Source of the DNA: Ciona intestinalis
Taxonomy: Eukaryota; Chordata; Ascidiacea; Phlebobranchia; Cionidae
Direction: 5' to 3'
Length of the DNA stretch: 64,000 nt
NCBI RefSeq assembly: GCF_000224145.3
Contig: NC_020166.2
Location: forward strand, 3,996,939-4,060,938
This document shows positions 15,101 through 27,700 of the stretch, in pieces; position 1 is the stretch's first letter; each line of letters opens with the position of its first letter. The notes beneath the pieces are model-generated. The model was not told the DNA's origin. It made no database searches and saw only the letters and a program-made list of their open reading frames with translations. A program made the position numbers and the translations under genes.

Positions 15101-17151
15101 CATACATGGTGCATTGTTGATTTTTTTCTCCGATTTTTAAGCGGTTTTTGGTAGGCTTTTCTTTTTTAGAAACTTTAGTTGTTACTTTAGATCAAATTTC
15201 AGCATTTCTTTCCATATGTGTATGCAAGTTCTGTATTTTTTGTTGGTTTACCCCTTTTACACCAAACAACAACATTATAACAGTGCCCAAAAAGAAAGTT
15301 TTTCTCTTTGATAGTAAAGTTAAGAATTGGATAATTTCGTACTGGTCAAGTTTGTAATTTAATATATATTCCATGAGGGTCAATTTTATATGATAAAAAT
15401 TTTGTACACAAATTTAAAAATTCAATGTACACAGACTTGATTTTTTATGTTTCAGCAATGAAACTTACAATAAACAATATAATTAGAAGATCAAAAGGCC
15501 TCGCAATTATTTTAGATGTTTAACTTTAGATAATATAAATAATATATATATATACCTCAAAAGATATATGTGACAAGTTTCTTAGCACAAGTTCGATGAT
15601 GTCACTTTTGTATATCTCTTGAGAGAGCTGAGCAATAAGTTCCGACTGAGGCTCATGTTGCTCAGTGCCACACATTATAGCTTTCATTGCAACCAAATTT
15701 TTGGTGACATCTTCTGTTGCCTAAAAACAAATACATATATATATTTATACATTATTCAAAGCTAAATCAATCAGAAGAAGTTTTTGGATTATGTGCAATA
15801 AATGAAAATGATTTTTTAAAAACCAGCAGAATAGGAGGAAGGACAGACAAAGTTCGGATAAGCGTAGATATCTGAGGTAGTGTTGTATCTATTCTAAGAT
15901 TGAAATTTCAAATATACAACCATGGAGATTCACTTAAAAGCATAGCGCCTAACGCGGTCAGACAGGTTAGGCAAATGCCTAACCTGGAATTTGGCACATT
16001 GCCTATTAATTGCTTCATAATAAGATATTCAAACGCAAACGATTTATGTATTTCATAAAGTTAAACCATTATGCGTCCACGATTGAAGCTCAAGTGTTTA
16101 AAGATTAGCTTCTGGCCAAATTTACGTAACTTTTAATGCCAGTTAAACATACACTCACCAACGTAACTGTTACATCACAAGCTGTATTGTGATGTCATCC
16201 ATTATCGCAAGGTAAGAAATACCAACTTGCGGCAATACACTACGTCACAAACGGCATTGTGATGCAATCCATTATCGTAACCTACGTATTGCCTAATCCC
16301 ACCCCAGGATGCTACATTACCTCACAGTCGCCATTGTGATAGAAACAAAGATCGTAGGATATTGCGTGTGCCTGCACCTGCAAGTTTGCGATCTTTCAAT
16401 ACTTTACAACCGCTACTACTGTGTGTATACGTTCACCGTGCTGCGTAACGAGTAATACGAAAGTTAAACCCTAACCAGTGCGAGTGGGGTAATTACCTTA
16501 TTAGCTTACGTATACATATAATAAGTAGTTGCTATGAGTTTGCCTAACCTAGACAATCAAAACTTAGGCGCCTATGCTTAAAAGTGTGTTGGCAATCACT
16601 TGCCGATGGTTTTTAACAGATCAAGTGACTGCAAAATGCATTAAACATAAACATATTAAACTTGTATTGGACGTATACAACTTGGCCAAGCAACAAGTCA
16701 TTAATACACTATTCGCGTATGTTGAGACTTGAGTAAGCGAATGTCTTTTTTTTTTGGACCTTTGTTCAACACGAACATAAACGTAACTAAAAGTTAAAAC
16801 ATATCCCACGAGCTTTTACCGTTACTCTTATCCCCTGATACACATATTGCACAACTTTTTAAAATAAAAGTCTAAGATTGTACCTAAAACTTAAAAGCAT
16901 CAAATTATAGCCTACAACAGATCAAGACTACTAAGGTACATCGCACTTTTGAAGTCATTAAATATGCAATTTAGCTTATGTCATTTGTATGATGGGAATT
17001 TGAATGGAGCAATTATCATAAAAGTAATAAACTATTTCACCTTTTCAACTTTTTTAGTTCCAGCAGGATGTACTTCCAAAACATTGATAGCTGCTGTCAA
17101 GCTTTTAACAACATCATACGGACTTTTATGACCCTTCTTAAATATGGACAT
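9103..17151 (-). CDS. CAB39: MO25 / calcium-binding protein 39
   Basis: Seven exons: 17041-17151, 15556-15720, 13091-13209, 11429-11597, 11244-11369, 10104-10247 and 9103-9291. They give 340 residues, against 341 in human MO25-alpha. MO25 is the armadillo-like scaffold that binds STRAD and activates the LKB1 kinase, and also activates GCK-family kinases. Strongly conserved stretches include [18 protein letters not shown] and [16 protein letters not shown]. The start [11 protein letters not shown] follows an AAA-rich context. The last 12 residues ([12 protein letters not shown]) differ from the vertebrate end. They follow CAGGTGCGT, which could be a splice donor, so an alternative last exon is possible. 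The introns are unusually large here because of transposons. Confidence 0.94.
9303..9500. repeat. Interspersed repeat, retroelement-like tail
   Basis: Begins taataataactttatttgtc and runs to aaacaaaagtgtgcgtaaa. A related copy lies at 26500-26722. Read on the minus strand it ends AAATAAAGTTATTATTA, like the tail of a non-LTR element. Confidence 0.5.
9917..9949. repeat. Short stem-loop in CAB39 intron
   Basis: An 11-bp perfect inverted repeat, GCTGCTAAATT/AATTTAGCAGC, around a ~10-nt loop. It is too short for a typical microRNA precursor, and pairing weakens outside the 11 bp. Confidence 0.5.
12250..12359. other. Assembly gap
   Basis: Run of N. By comparison with the sister element, about 300 bp could be missing here. 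Confidence 0.99.
12360..12448 (+). other. Structured module, partial copy
   Basis: The 3' part of the module described at 34889 and 42649. It keeps cctcgag, aaaatgggt and a perfect hairpin TCAAGG/CCTTGA. The 5' part falls in the assembly gap. Confidence 0.6.
15941..16576. mobile_element. hAT-like non-autonomous transposon
   Basis: Ends CATAGCGCCTAA and TTAGGCGCCTATG are inverted repeats, and an exact 8-bp duplication CTTAAAAG flanks the element. No coding frame. It lies in CAB39 intron 1. A shorter relative in the opposite orientation is at 22795-23303. Confidence 0.85.
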
Positions 17152-17681
17152 TTTGACTTCCCCAAAATGAAAGTATAAATGAAGCAATATTTTCTCAATA
17201 TGTTATATAAATTGTTATACTTTAACTAAAATGCATAGAAATTACATGCCTCCAACAATTTTTCTAAATTATGCAAAATGTTATTGTTAGACTTAGGCTA
17301 TGTGATAACTGATGGTAGTAAAAGTGATCATATTAAACTTGAAATTTTATACATCTCATTTACATATATTTGGTGAACATGATCTCTATAGGCATGCGAT
17401 ACCAAATTTGACTGTTTTTGTCAACTGCTTCTCGATGTAGTATGACATGCAGAACGTCTTCAAAGCGCATAGAAAACAGCAAACGTTCCTTTGCCAACTC
17501 GTCAAACCGAATTTACGCCTTAAACTTTTTCCAACCCCAAACAAACAGCAAACATCTTTATGGGAGTACAGCATAGATATTGTTAACAAGAGAGCAGTGC
17601 TTCAATAAACAAGAGAGAACATCTGCAATGATTGGGCACGTACTTCAATTGGCATAATTCACGCGGGCGGTGATAGCAGCG

Positions 17682-17740
17682 ACGAGGTTTAAACCCGTTA
17701 CCTCTAGGTTACAGGCAGGCGTGCTAACCCATTTGCCACG
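17682..17740 (-). mobile_element. tRNA-derived SINE head
   Basis: On the minus strand it reads TGGGTTAGCACGCC, then GGTAACGGGTTTAAACC. These resemble the A and B boxes of a tRNA-type RNA polymerase III promoter at near-normal spacing. No intact tRNA fold is visible, so I call it a SINE piece and not a tRNA gene. Confidence 0.55.
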
Positions 17741-17849
17741 ACGTCGGATGTGCAATGTTTACCTCCAGGTACGTGCAATTACAGTATTTATTCCTGTTGT
17801 TGAAAAATGTTCGTTTTTTGAAATTTTTACAATCGTTATAATGAATAAA

Positions 17850-18000
17850 TGAATGTAGGCTACCTTGCGTGGCCAGAAAACGACAACCGTTATAAAAGGC
17901 CTGTAATGTTTCATATATACCTATCATGCCAGCTTCCGAGTTACCACGTGTGTAGGATTGTTTTTTTTCTGCAAGTCTGAAAATTTTTTGCGACCCCTGG
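17850..18000 (-). mobile_element. SINE body with ATTCA-type tail
   Basis: The minus strand contains GGTAACTCGGAAGCTGGCA, GGTTGTCGTTTTCTGGCCAC and then ACATTCATTCATT. The same order of motifs appears in plus orientation near 61620-61705. Confidence 0.55.
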
Positions 18001-18753
18001 GTTAGAGCAATTGCTTTGACTCCAGAACCACTGAGCGTCCGATAGCAAATGTTAGAATCGTTCATATTAATCAATCTGTTGGTCGAGTGTGCATCAGAAG
18101 TTTCTGCTGTCTTGTTATCTTGTTACATATGTTCTAAGCAGAGTCCGTATATAAATGTGTTTCTACAGGAACTCTGGTTTCAAGTATTAAAAACACCAAC
18201 ATCGAAATAAATTTTATTTATTGTTTCGGTAAATTTAATTCTGATTTGACTATGGGTCTTTAGTTTTAAGGTATTTAGATTTTAGAACAATTAAGTTAGA
18301 AACAAATTTTATCAAGTAGTGAAAGGATTTCTTAAAAATAAGATAATAACAAAATGAGGGCACTTTCTGTGCAAAGAACTGAAAGAATAAAACGAAAACA
18401 TAGCAGAGCGATTTGCAAAATTAATGTATTTCATTTGATGGAGCTTTCAAAAAGATTACAAGTCTACTGTTAGACTTATTTACATCAGGAACTGCAATAT
18501 TACACAGCCCTACAGAATAAGTGATGGTAAATACAGAAGAGAAAGAGAAATTGTAGTGATAATATATACATTATAAGAAAAAGGGAACAGAAATAAGTAA
18601 AAGTCAGACATATAAAAACAAAACGGTTTGGTATTAACATATTCGATATTTGTAAAATCTGCTGGCCTTAAATAGGACACACAGGTATATAAACAGAAAA
18701 TGCAAGTAAAACAAATTTCACTTTAACTAAAACGTATTTAATTAAAAAAAGAA

Positions 18754-21700
18754 TTAGGCACCAGGAAAATGAGGTCTTGCAGTAGGAACTGAAGTTGCAG
18801 GAGCTGCATAAACTGGTGCATTGATAACACTTGGACCATAACCTGCTTGAATATTATGTTGAGGAGGGTAACTTGGCATGTATGGGTTGGGTATAGGCTG
18901 CATGGTCCCAGAAAAGCTTGGAAGACCTAATGTAGGTGATGAAGATGATGTGAGACCTTCATGGGGTATAGAAGCTTCCAATGAAGTAGGTTCATGATTT
19001 ATAGAACCTCCTGTGCTAACATGTGAAGCAGTTGTGATTGCTGGTGTATCTAAACCTAAACCTTCACAACCATCAAGTGGAACACCTTCACCTGAGGTTT
19101 TATGAATAAATGACATTTATTAAGTTTGGATTGTGTTCTGGCGATGACAATCCTTATAGCACAATGTCATGTTTCATACACCTCAAAGCTGTTTTTACCA
19201 CATATGTAAAGTTGTAAGCGAAATGAATATTAATTTGTATGGCTGAAAATTAGTTGATGTTTTAATAGATTGTTAAAAAAATTGGACATTGACAACCCAA
19301 TTAAGACCAGTAATTACAACAATGGGAACTAATTGTCTTGCTTAAAGACAGACATACCCACAATGGCAGTACTAGTAACATCAAGTGGGGATCAAAACTT
19401 AAGCAATGAGCATGGAAAAAAATTTACAATGTATAGGATTTTTTTAGGCTTGAAATATGAACCCTTACCCTGGGAATGCTGTTGTTGTTGTTGAAATGTT
19501 TGTGAAGGTGGAACATGCATAACTAATCTGCCTGGTGGATATGATGGTTGCATGTTTGACATCATTTCATGAAAATGTGGTACAGTCATACATGCTCCAG
19601 CATGCATGTGGTGCTTAATGAAATGGGATGTAAGTCATTTTCAATTGAAATGAGTTATGGTGATCTTACTTGTTGAACTGGGGTTGGCATGTATCTGGCA
19701 GTGGGACTAGGGGGCAAATAAGCCACAGGTTGAGGAAACATGACTGGTGCAGGTTGAACTGGAGATGAATAAGGTGGGGGAGTGGGAGGAGCTAAAAACA
19801 CGGGCCCCGGACTCATTGGCTGGTTGCTTCTAATTTGACGATAATACTAAAAAGCATTTTGTTGGTTTATGGCACATAAGTATTAAACAAGACCAAGCTA
19901 ACCTCTAATCCAAGGTTGAAGAAGTAATGAAATGGATTTTTGTCATCCGTTACAACCATTTCTTTGCCTTCAGTATCGAGCACTGTCATGGTTGCTTGAT
20001 ATGGAAGGTAACCGGATCGTGGTTGTATGTTTGTGGTGGAGCTTGGTATTGGACTTGTAGCCATGTATTGATGTGGTGGTGGTGGAATAGCGGGACCTTT
20101 GATTTTAAAGTAAAAATAAAAACAAAAAAGGTATTTTAAATAACGCAAACCATAATTGTTTTGTGGCAGGGGGTATGGTTGGTTGATGGGACAAAGTTGA
20201 TCAGGTGATAAATATGGATGTTGGATTATTGGATAATGAGAAGTTTCACCAACATTATTAGCAGAACTATAAGTTTCTTCAATTGCTGATGGAAGGTGTT
20301 CAGATAACTGGTTGTAATCACCAGATGCTTGGTAAGATTCTGCATTCTATAAAAATAAAATAGTACAAAGTTGGTGGGATTGTGAATTTTGCTTTTAACT
20401 TGGTCATACAATATTTTTAAACTAGGAAAATTTAATTGTATACGACAATACTAATGATAATTACACCTGCTGATTATGGCGAGTATTCTCCGTTTCACTG
20501 TTGGAGCTATCACTGCTATGAGGGCTGTGAGACTTGGTGGCACTTTCATTCAAGCTAAACAGTAAGTCAGGTAAAAATATAAAATAAAAATTATCAATAA
20601 AATTCTTACACATTTTGTTGGTTATTAAGGTTGTTTTTGTTGTACGGTATTTCCTGTTCAAACATTTTTCGACTTTCTTTGTTTTCATGTTGCTGAAAAT
20701 AAGGATGAGTTTGGTATTCTTCATTTGGTGAAACATTTTGTTGATTCCAATTTCTTCCACATGCTTGATTGTATGTATCTATATCACTTGTGCCCTAAAC
20801 AATTGCATGGATTAAAATTTTACATTTACAATCAACTAGGGCTGTGGAAAAGTTAACGGGTAATCGAACGTATTTGGTTAACCGAACTATGATGTCATAG
20901 GGCATATGCATATATCAATATCTGTCTTATTTACACAAAAAGCGTTATATTGGCGTAATAGACAGCTTAAATGTTTTCCTCAGCCAAGCAGAGTGTTTGT
21001 TACGAAATAACAGGCATATACACGTGGATTCATTGCATCATAATAGCGATTGGTACATCATAAAGTTGCCTATAAATTCGGGAAAAAAAAGCGACAAACA
21101 AGACGCCTTTATTAGGATGACAATTGTATCGGTTAACCGGTTAAAACTGAACGGTTAACGGTTAAACAAAAAGTGGGGAAATCCACAGCCCTTTAATCAA
21201 CGAAAAGTAATTAATCGTGTATAATATGTCTGCAAAAAGAAGAAGCAGTTTTTAATACACACACACACACAGTATGTTTAATTAAGAATTTTTGCCAAGC
21301 CGAGCCTAAGCACAAGAGTTCATTCAAACGCATCTTTTTTTTGACGCTCAGCCATTGGGTAGAGTTTTGCAATTGCGTGGGAGTGCGGCAAACACTCAAA
21401 GGCAATTTAAATCGAATGTATCTTAACGCAAAAGTTAAATCTTATACCTGGCAGAAACACTTATCGCAATGTAACATCGTTTAACTTGCAAGTGTAATAT
21501 CGCTCAATATTTTAGTAGTCGGGAATTTATTTACTATGCGGCTGCATAACAGATCATATAATGTTAATATAAGTTACCTATTCGTGCAGTTTTGACGTAA
21601 CAAAGAGCTTTATTTTATCATAAATCCGGCATTTATACAGGCAAGAGACATTCGCAATTGTGACGTAACATAACTAGCTATTTCGCAATAATAGGAATTG

Positions 21701-24700
21701 TGACGAATGCGTATTACGTGAGCAATATAAACCAGCATTTCGACATGTTCGGGGATTACTTACAAAACACAGGCATTCTTAAACCATAAATTCCCGGTAA
21801 TTTTAAAAGAGGAAGTTGGTTGCCGGTAGAAAAGAAAGTGTCGGTTGCCATAAACTGCGGTTGGTGATCGCCGATTAGTTTTACAGTTTTTTAAACTAGC
21901 TTTTGTTAATAACTTGTATGCTGACCGAACACAGAGAAGAATGGTACATGAAACTGTGGTGTATTTATATCAGGAGAGCTGTTTTTTTTCTTGAGCAAAA
22001 AATCGTTTTCACTACGCGTCTACGATTTACGAAACTGCCAGATAAATTTAAATACGAATCAGTATCTGTCGTATTTTTGTTTTTTTAAATGCCTGACGCG
22101 CATTCGCATCTCGCATCAAGTAAATTAAACATTGCTATAATAAATACTCCCATATCCCATACATATTATGCGCTTGTCTGGTCTAGCACAGGTAATAATG
22201 CTAGTTGATCCACGATTCCTTTGTTTCTGATTGGTCAATCAGGGAGGTGTAAAATGGGCGTGATTTGCTGTATATTTACAAATAATACGATGTTATGTTG
22301 TAATAATCATTATTGCGCAAACATAAGTTAAGTTTTAACACATTTATTTACGAATTATTCTGTTGCTTGTCATCGTCGAAACATTTTACGCACGTTCAGT
22401 AGCCGTGCACATAACAGAAGTAGCAAATTCCTAAATTGGCGGGAGTGCGTCGCACTCCCGCACGCCCGTACTCTACGCCAGTGCGCTAAGCACTATGCAG
22501 AAAATTGGTCCGAGAAGGAGCTATATATGCTATAATTTTGCAACTGGAAGCTAAAATATTCAAAATAACAAAAGTGGAGTAACTAAAAGATACAAAACTA
22601 GTCAGCATGCCTATCCTTTTTAACTTATGTGAGCTTTTAATTGTAAGTTAAAGTGTTTACCCAAGTTTAGTCCTCAAGTGTTTGGACTGTTTGCCATTTT
22701 TACTCAAATAGTTAGACAGGGAAATCCCTGTGCACACAAGCATGTTTTAATCTTTACAAAGCTGTTTTAGTTCTAAACACTATATAAGGACAGACATAGG
22801 CGCCTAAGTTTTGATTGTCTAGGTTAGGCAAACTCATAGTTACAAATGTCAACTACTTATTACATCATACGTAAGCTAATAAGGTAATTAGCACACTCGC
22901 ACATTACGTTGAACGTATACACACAGTAGTCATCACGTTGAACGTATACACACAGTAGTAGCGGTTGTAAAGTATTGAAAGATCGCAAACTTGCAGATGC
23001 AGGCACACGCACTGTATCGCCGCAAGTTGGTATTTCTTACCTTGCGACAATGGATGACATCACAATACAGCTGGTGATGTAACAGTTACGTTGGTGAGTG
23101 TATGTTTAACTGCCATTAAAAGTTACGTAAATTTGGCCAGAAGCTAATCTGTAAACACTAGAGCTTCAACCGTGGACGCATAATGGTTTAACTTTATGAA
23201 ATACGTAAATCGTTTGCGTATGAATATCTTATTATGAAGCAATTAATAGGCAATGTGCCAAATTCCAGGTTAGGCATTTGCCTAACCTGGTTAGGCGCCT
23301 ATGAGGACAGATATAACTAACAAAGTGTGTAAAAAAGCACCCTGGGCTTTTTCTTTGCAGAACCTGTGTTAACATACCACTTGCTTGGAAACATTGACAA
23401 GGGTATGCCGCACATGTACTGGCTAAATAATGTATTTTAATGTGTTTGGTTATTGACTCTGTGCTTATTGTTGGTAATAACAACAAGTTTGTTATCACAG
23501 TAGTTAGTAGGGGGTTTGGAACATATCCAAGTTTTTTTATTAAAAAGAGTTTGAAGGTAATTTCATACTGCACAAACTTCCTAACAATGTTTTGTCTAGC
23601 TGCTATGCCTTGCCTGCAAAGTTTAATCAAGTAAGACTTAGTAAAAAGGTTGTAAAAAGAATCTAGTATTCGAATGGTTAATTTGATGTGTCATGAAGGG
23701 ATAAACAAGCGTCATTCATACAAACATACCTCTGCATAATCACCAGAGTTATTACATTCTGTCCAGTTTTCCTCTATGAAACTTTGGTTGATTGACATGT
23801 TTTGAAACATGGTAGTGGGAGACAATTCATTCACTTGATTTGAATGCCACTGACTTTTCTCCTGTGTGTGATATATATATACATAATGTTTATATATATT
23901 ATTTCATTAGACAGATTATTTCGTTAGGTTACCCTGTGTTGTAGTTTCGACTGAGGAGGGCTGACACAATCTTCCGGACTAAAATAATAAAAATAATTAC
24001 ACTTTAATAAAACTATAGGGATATGCGAAGTCTTAACTCTTTAACTGCCCAAGGCGACTAAAGTCGCTCTGGGACCACACGTCACTTAAACGGCGATTCT
24101 GTGGTCATTTCTCCATTATAGATCCCAAATTTGGTTTCATTTAAAAGAGGAAGCAATTTCCTTTTGATTTCAGCAATAAAAAATATATCAACGTATTTAA
24201 ACATTTTGAGTATTGTTTTGTCAAAGTTTTTGAAGATTTTTAGCCAAATTTAGCCATTTTCCTTTAGTTATGTCCCCAATTTTGCTGTAATCTCCTGTTC
24301 GCGCCAATTCGGAGTTGCAGTAGGGGATTCCCCTTGTATTCAAGCGTTGTTTAGGCTTCGCAAAGCATTTTTAGCTTTGAAAACTCATTGTAGGGGTACT
24401 AGAACAGAATTTTTGTACAAAGTAGCTCAAATGGACACTGGGACATATAGGCTTGCATTTTCTTTGCTTTTATTTGTTGAATGAGCTGGTATTACTCTAA
24501 TTAGTGTGGTTTATATGTCCAAAATAAGCAAATCTGTTTGGAGATTAAAAATTTAAAAATTTATGACTATTTTGCCTGACTTCCTTTTATGNNNNNNNNN
24601 NNNNNNNNNNNNNNNNNNNNNNNNNNNNNNNNNNNNNNNNNTAGGAGGTTCGAAAGTATGACGCCAATGGCTCTTTATGAGATTTTTACTTGTATGAACA

Positions 24701-27700
24701 TGCTAGAAGTACATTTTATACATCAAAAGAAAGATAATTTGATACTGATTAAGTTTGCAATGCATTACTTTTGGATATTTTTGTTCATTCCTGAAATATT
24801 CTATATTGAAAAATTCATTATGACGTCATCGTTATTTTGATGACGTCATCAAAAAATTAAAAATATGAAGTTAAAGAGAATTTTATACTCTTCAAACTTT
24901 CTATAGCATGTTTTGCTCTAACTGCTATAGTTTGGCTACAAAATCCAATTAGATGATACCTGGTCAAAAATTAAAAATTTTGAAAAAATAGGCGGCAGTT
25001 AAAGGGTTAAAAGCTATAATGGTTAAAGCAGTTTTTAATATTTTTAAATAAAACGTTTCTAGAATTTTTTATTTAGAAAATCAGATCTGGAAACGAAAAA
25101 TAATTGAAAAGAAAGCCAAGGTGGCTTTTTTTTATTTGCTTCACATGATTTATTTTTAATACTTTTTTTGCTAAAGTGCAATGTTAAAGCTATGGCACGG
25201 GAGCCAAGCATTAAAAAAGGAGACGCTTGGGCACAAAGTTCGAGCTTAGCTCTGCGCATTCCTAAAAATTAAAAACTTACTATGATTTTGCTGGATCTGA
25301 TATATCATCTTCCAAATTTGGATGGTTAGGCCTTTGCTGGTGCACACCATTTCCTAAAGAATATTTAAATTAATGAAACAAAAGTGTCAATCACACGAAA
25401 ACATACCTGAATAACCAGACCCACCATTTCTCATCTTCTTCTGCTGAAGAGCAACAAATTCAAGGTGATATTTTGGATTAAACTGAATCTCTCCACTATG
25501 CATTGGTGCTGCATCACTCCAACTACAATGTATACGCTGTATGATAAAGAATGAAGATACATTTGTTAATATTCAAACACATACTGTTTTGATCTGCAGC
25601 CATATCTTCGACTTCCACCATTTCTGGAGTTCCAATCAGAATGAGATCTCCTTCTTTGTTTACAGGGCCATGCATCAGCTCTACAACCGTCTTCAAAACA
25701 TAAGTTAACGAAATAAAGCACAAGAAAAGAAATTATAATGGACATACTACTATATGTTTCTAATGGCTTGACGTTCTTCACAGATATTGTATGTCGACCT
25801 CCCAATGCTTCAATAAACACAGTGATTGGACCATGGTTTGGTGATACTTCCTGCACGTGGCCGACCAATGGTTTACTGCAACAATTATATAAAGTATTAA
25901 CCTAAGTATAGAGAAATAAAAATTACTTCCTACTAAATCTAAGGCTTGGCACACTTAAGATTTACGCTAACACAAATTATATTAAATTAAAATACAAGTC
26001 CAAATCTTCTGATTAAGAGATTGATAAGTATTGAAATTGTTGGTTGTTGTACCATTGTGTACTTAAATATCATGAGTTGTATTAAGATGAAATTATTGAA
26101 CAAAACACCAAATCCTATTTTTAGATTCAAATTTACCTGTATATACTCAAAGAAATAAGACATCTGTCCCCAATGAAATATTGCATTCCTTCACTTACAG
26201 TAAAATCAACATACTGTTGTTCTAGAAAAAATGACTTTTATTAAAAACAAAAGTCACTTTAAAAAAATGTATTAGAACTATTATTTGGACCTAAGGAGAA
26301 TTTTATGATAAAAACTGTTTAATGGTCACTAACGGCAAAAAGACATGGTAATCTGAAATATATTCATGAATTTAATTATTTGAATTTAATAAGTAATACG
26401 TTATAACTGGATCATGTATGGATTATCAAATCGAAAAACTGAGTTTGAAACCTTCTACCAGTGCACTAAAAAAGTTGTTTGCAGTTAACAGTTATAATAT
26501 AAAGTTACTTTTATTGTCTCTCAAGGTAGCGAAGATTTGGAAATATTTTAACAGAAAAGACAGAATATAGCGACAAAACAACAAGTGTTAAAACCGCGTA
26601 CAGTTAAAAACACATTTACATTTAATTGGAAGAAAATAAGCTAGGTCCTTACACCTAGCGGACAGACGAGCTTTTTCTTTTAATTAAGTTAATCTTCTAA
26701 TAGAAACAAAAGTGTGCGTAAAGACGCAACCCATACAATGTACATTATATAATATACGACCCGTACATTATATAAAATAATGTGCAGATTCATTTCAGCT
26801 CTTGTTTTTATGGACACACAAAATCCATACTTTATTAAGATATGAATAAACTTACTTCGTTTAATAGTGAGCCAGAAATCATAATCCACATTTCTGTATA
26901 TAGATGGATCTAATGATCTCACAACATCTAGTGGTATTGGAAACTTGTATGCCAATCCAGACTGATTTGTCAGGTCGATTCTAAAATGATTGTAAATAGA
27001 TTTAACTTCTTAACCATTGGTAAAATGTTAACTCCTTATCTCTTAATTTTGTGTTTGTAAAGCTACAAAAATATTGCATGACCAAAAGCATCAGATTCTA
27101 GGTTTTACGGATTGAAAATTTATACGTAACTTGCTTTTTCAGCATCGTTAGGGCATGAGTGTTAAGTATGAATATGTATATAATAATTATTGTGCCCGGG
27201 GTGCATGATGCGCCAACACCGAGCATTGCGTGGTTGGTGTCTCTGCAACTGACCCACAATGAGGGACAAGAATATTACATCATGAAGTTAAATTTTATCT
27301 CTGCAGTAAATGATCAAAATGAAACAGAGAATCTATGATCCACATGTAGAAAGTTTACCCTTCAACTAGAATTCCAATGGATGGTTCGAAGAAGTTCTCT
27401 GGTGAGATAGGAGGTTCTTTATCTTCATATTCCTTTGATTTGTCATTAGAAGTACTTGGGCCGGAGAGCATACGAAATGTGTCAACGCATTTATTCAAAG
27501 TGGTTTTGCTCATTCCAAGTACACGTTCCAATATTATGGAAGTAAGAATTGCTAGAAAGAGGGAATAAAAATAACCATCACAAAAATGAATCACTTACTT
27601 CTATACTTACACTGACAAATCCCATATGATTCAAAGTAGGACTTGGGATAGACACAATCATAATGCTTCTGGCCTGAATGACATAAATAAACTTCCTGTT

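Larger units (their letters stand above)
17152..18753. other. Spacer between CAB39 and the OTU-Tudor gene
   Basis: About 1.6 kb with a tRNA-like SINE head and a SINE tail, both on the minus strand. I see no host coding exon. The long minus-strand open frame at 17724-18074 runs through this repeat. Confidence 0.5.

Noticed and set aside
17724-18074. 116-codon open frame on the minus strand
   Set aside because: It runs through the SINE body and the tRNA-like head. The sequence recurs elsewhere and shows no protein family.
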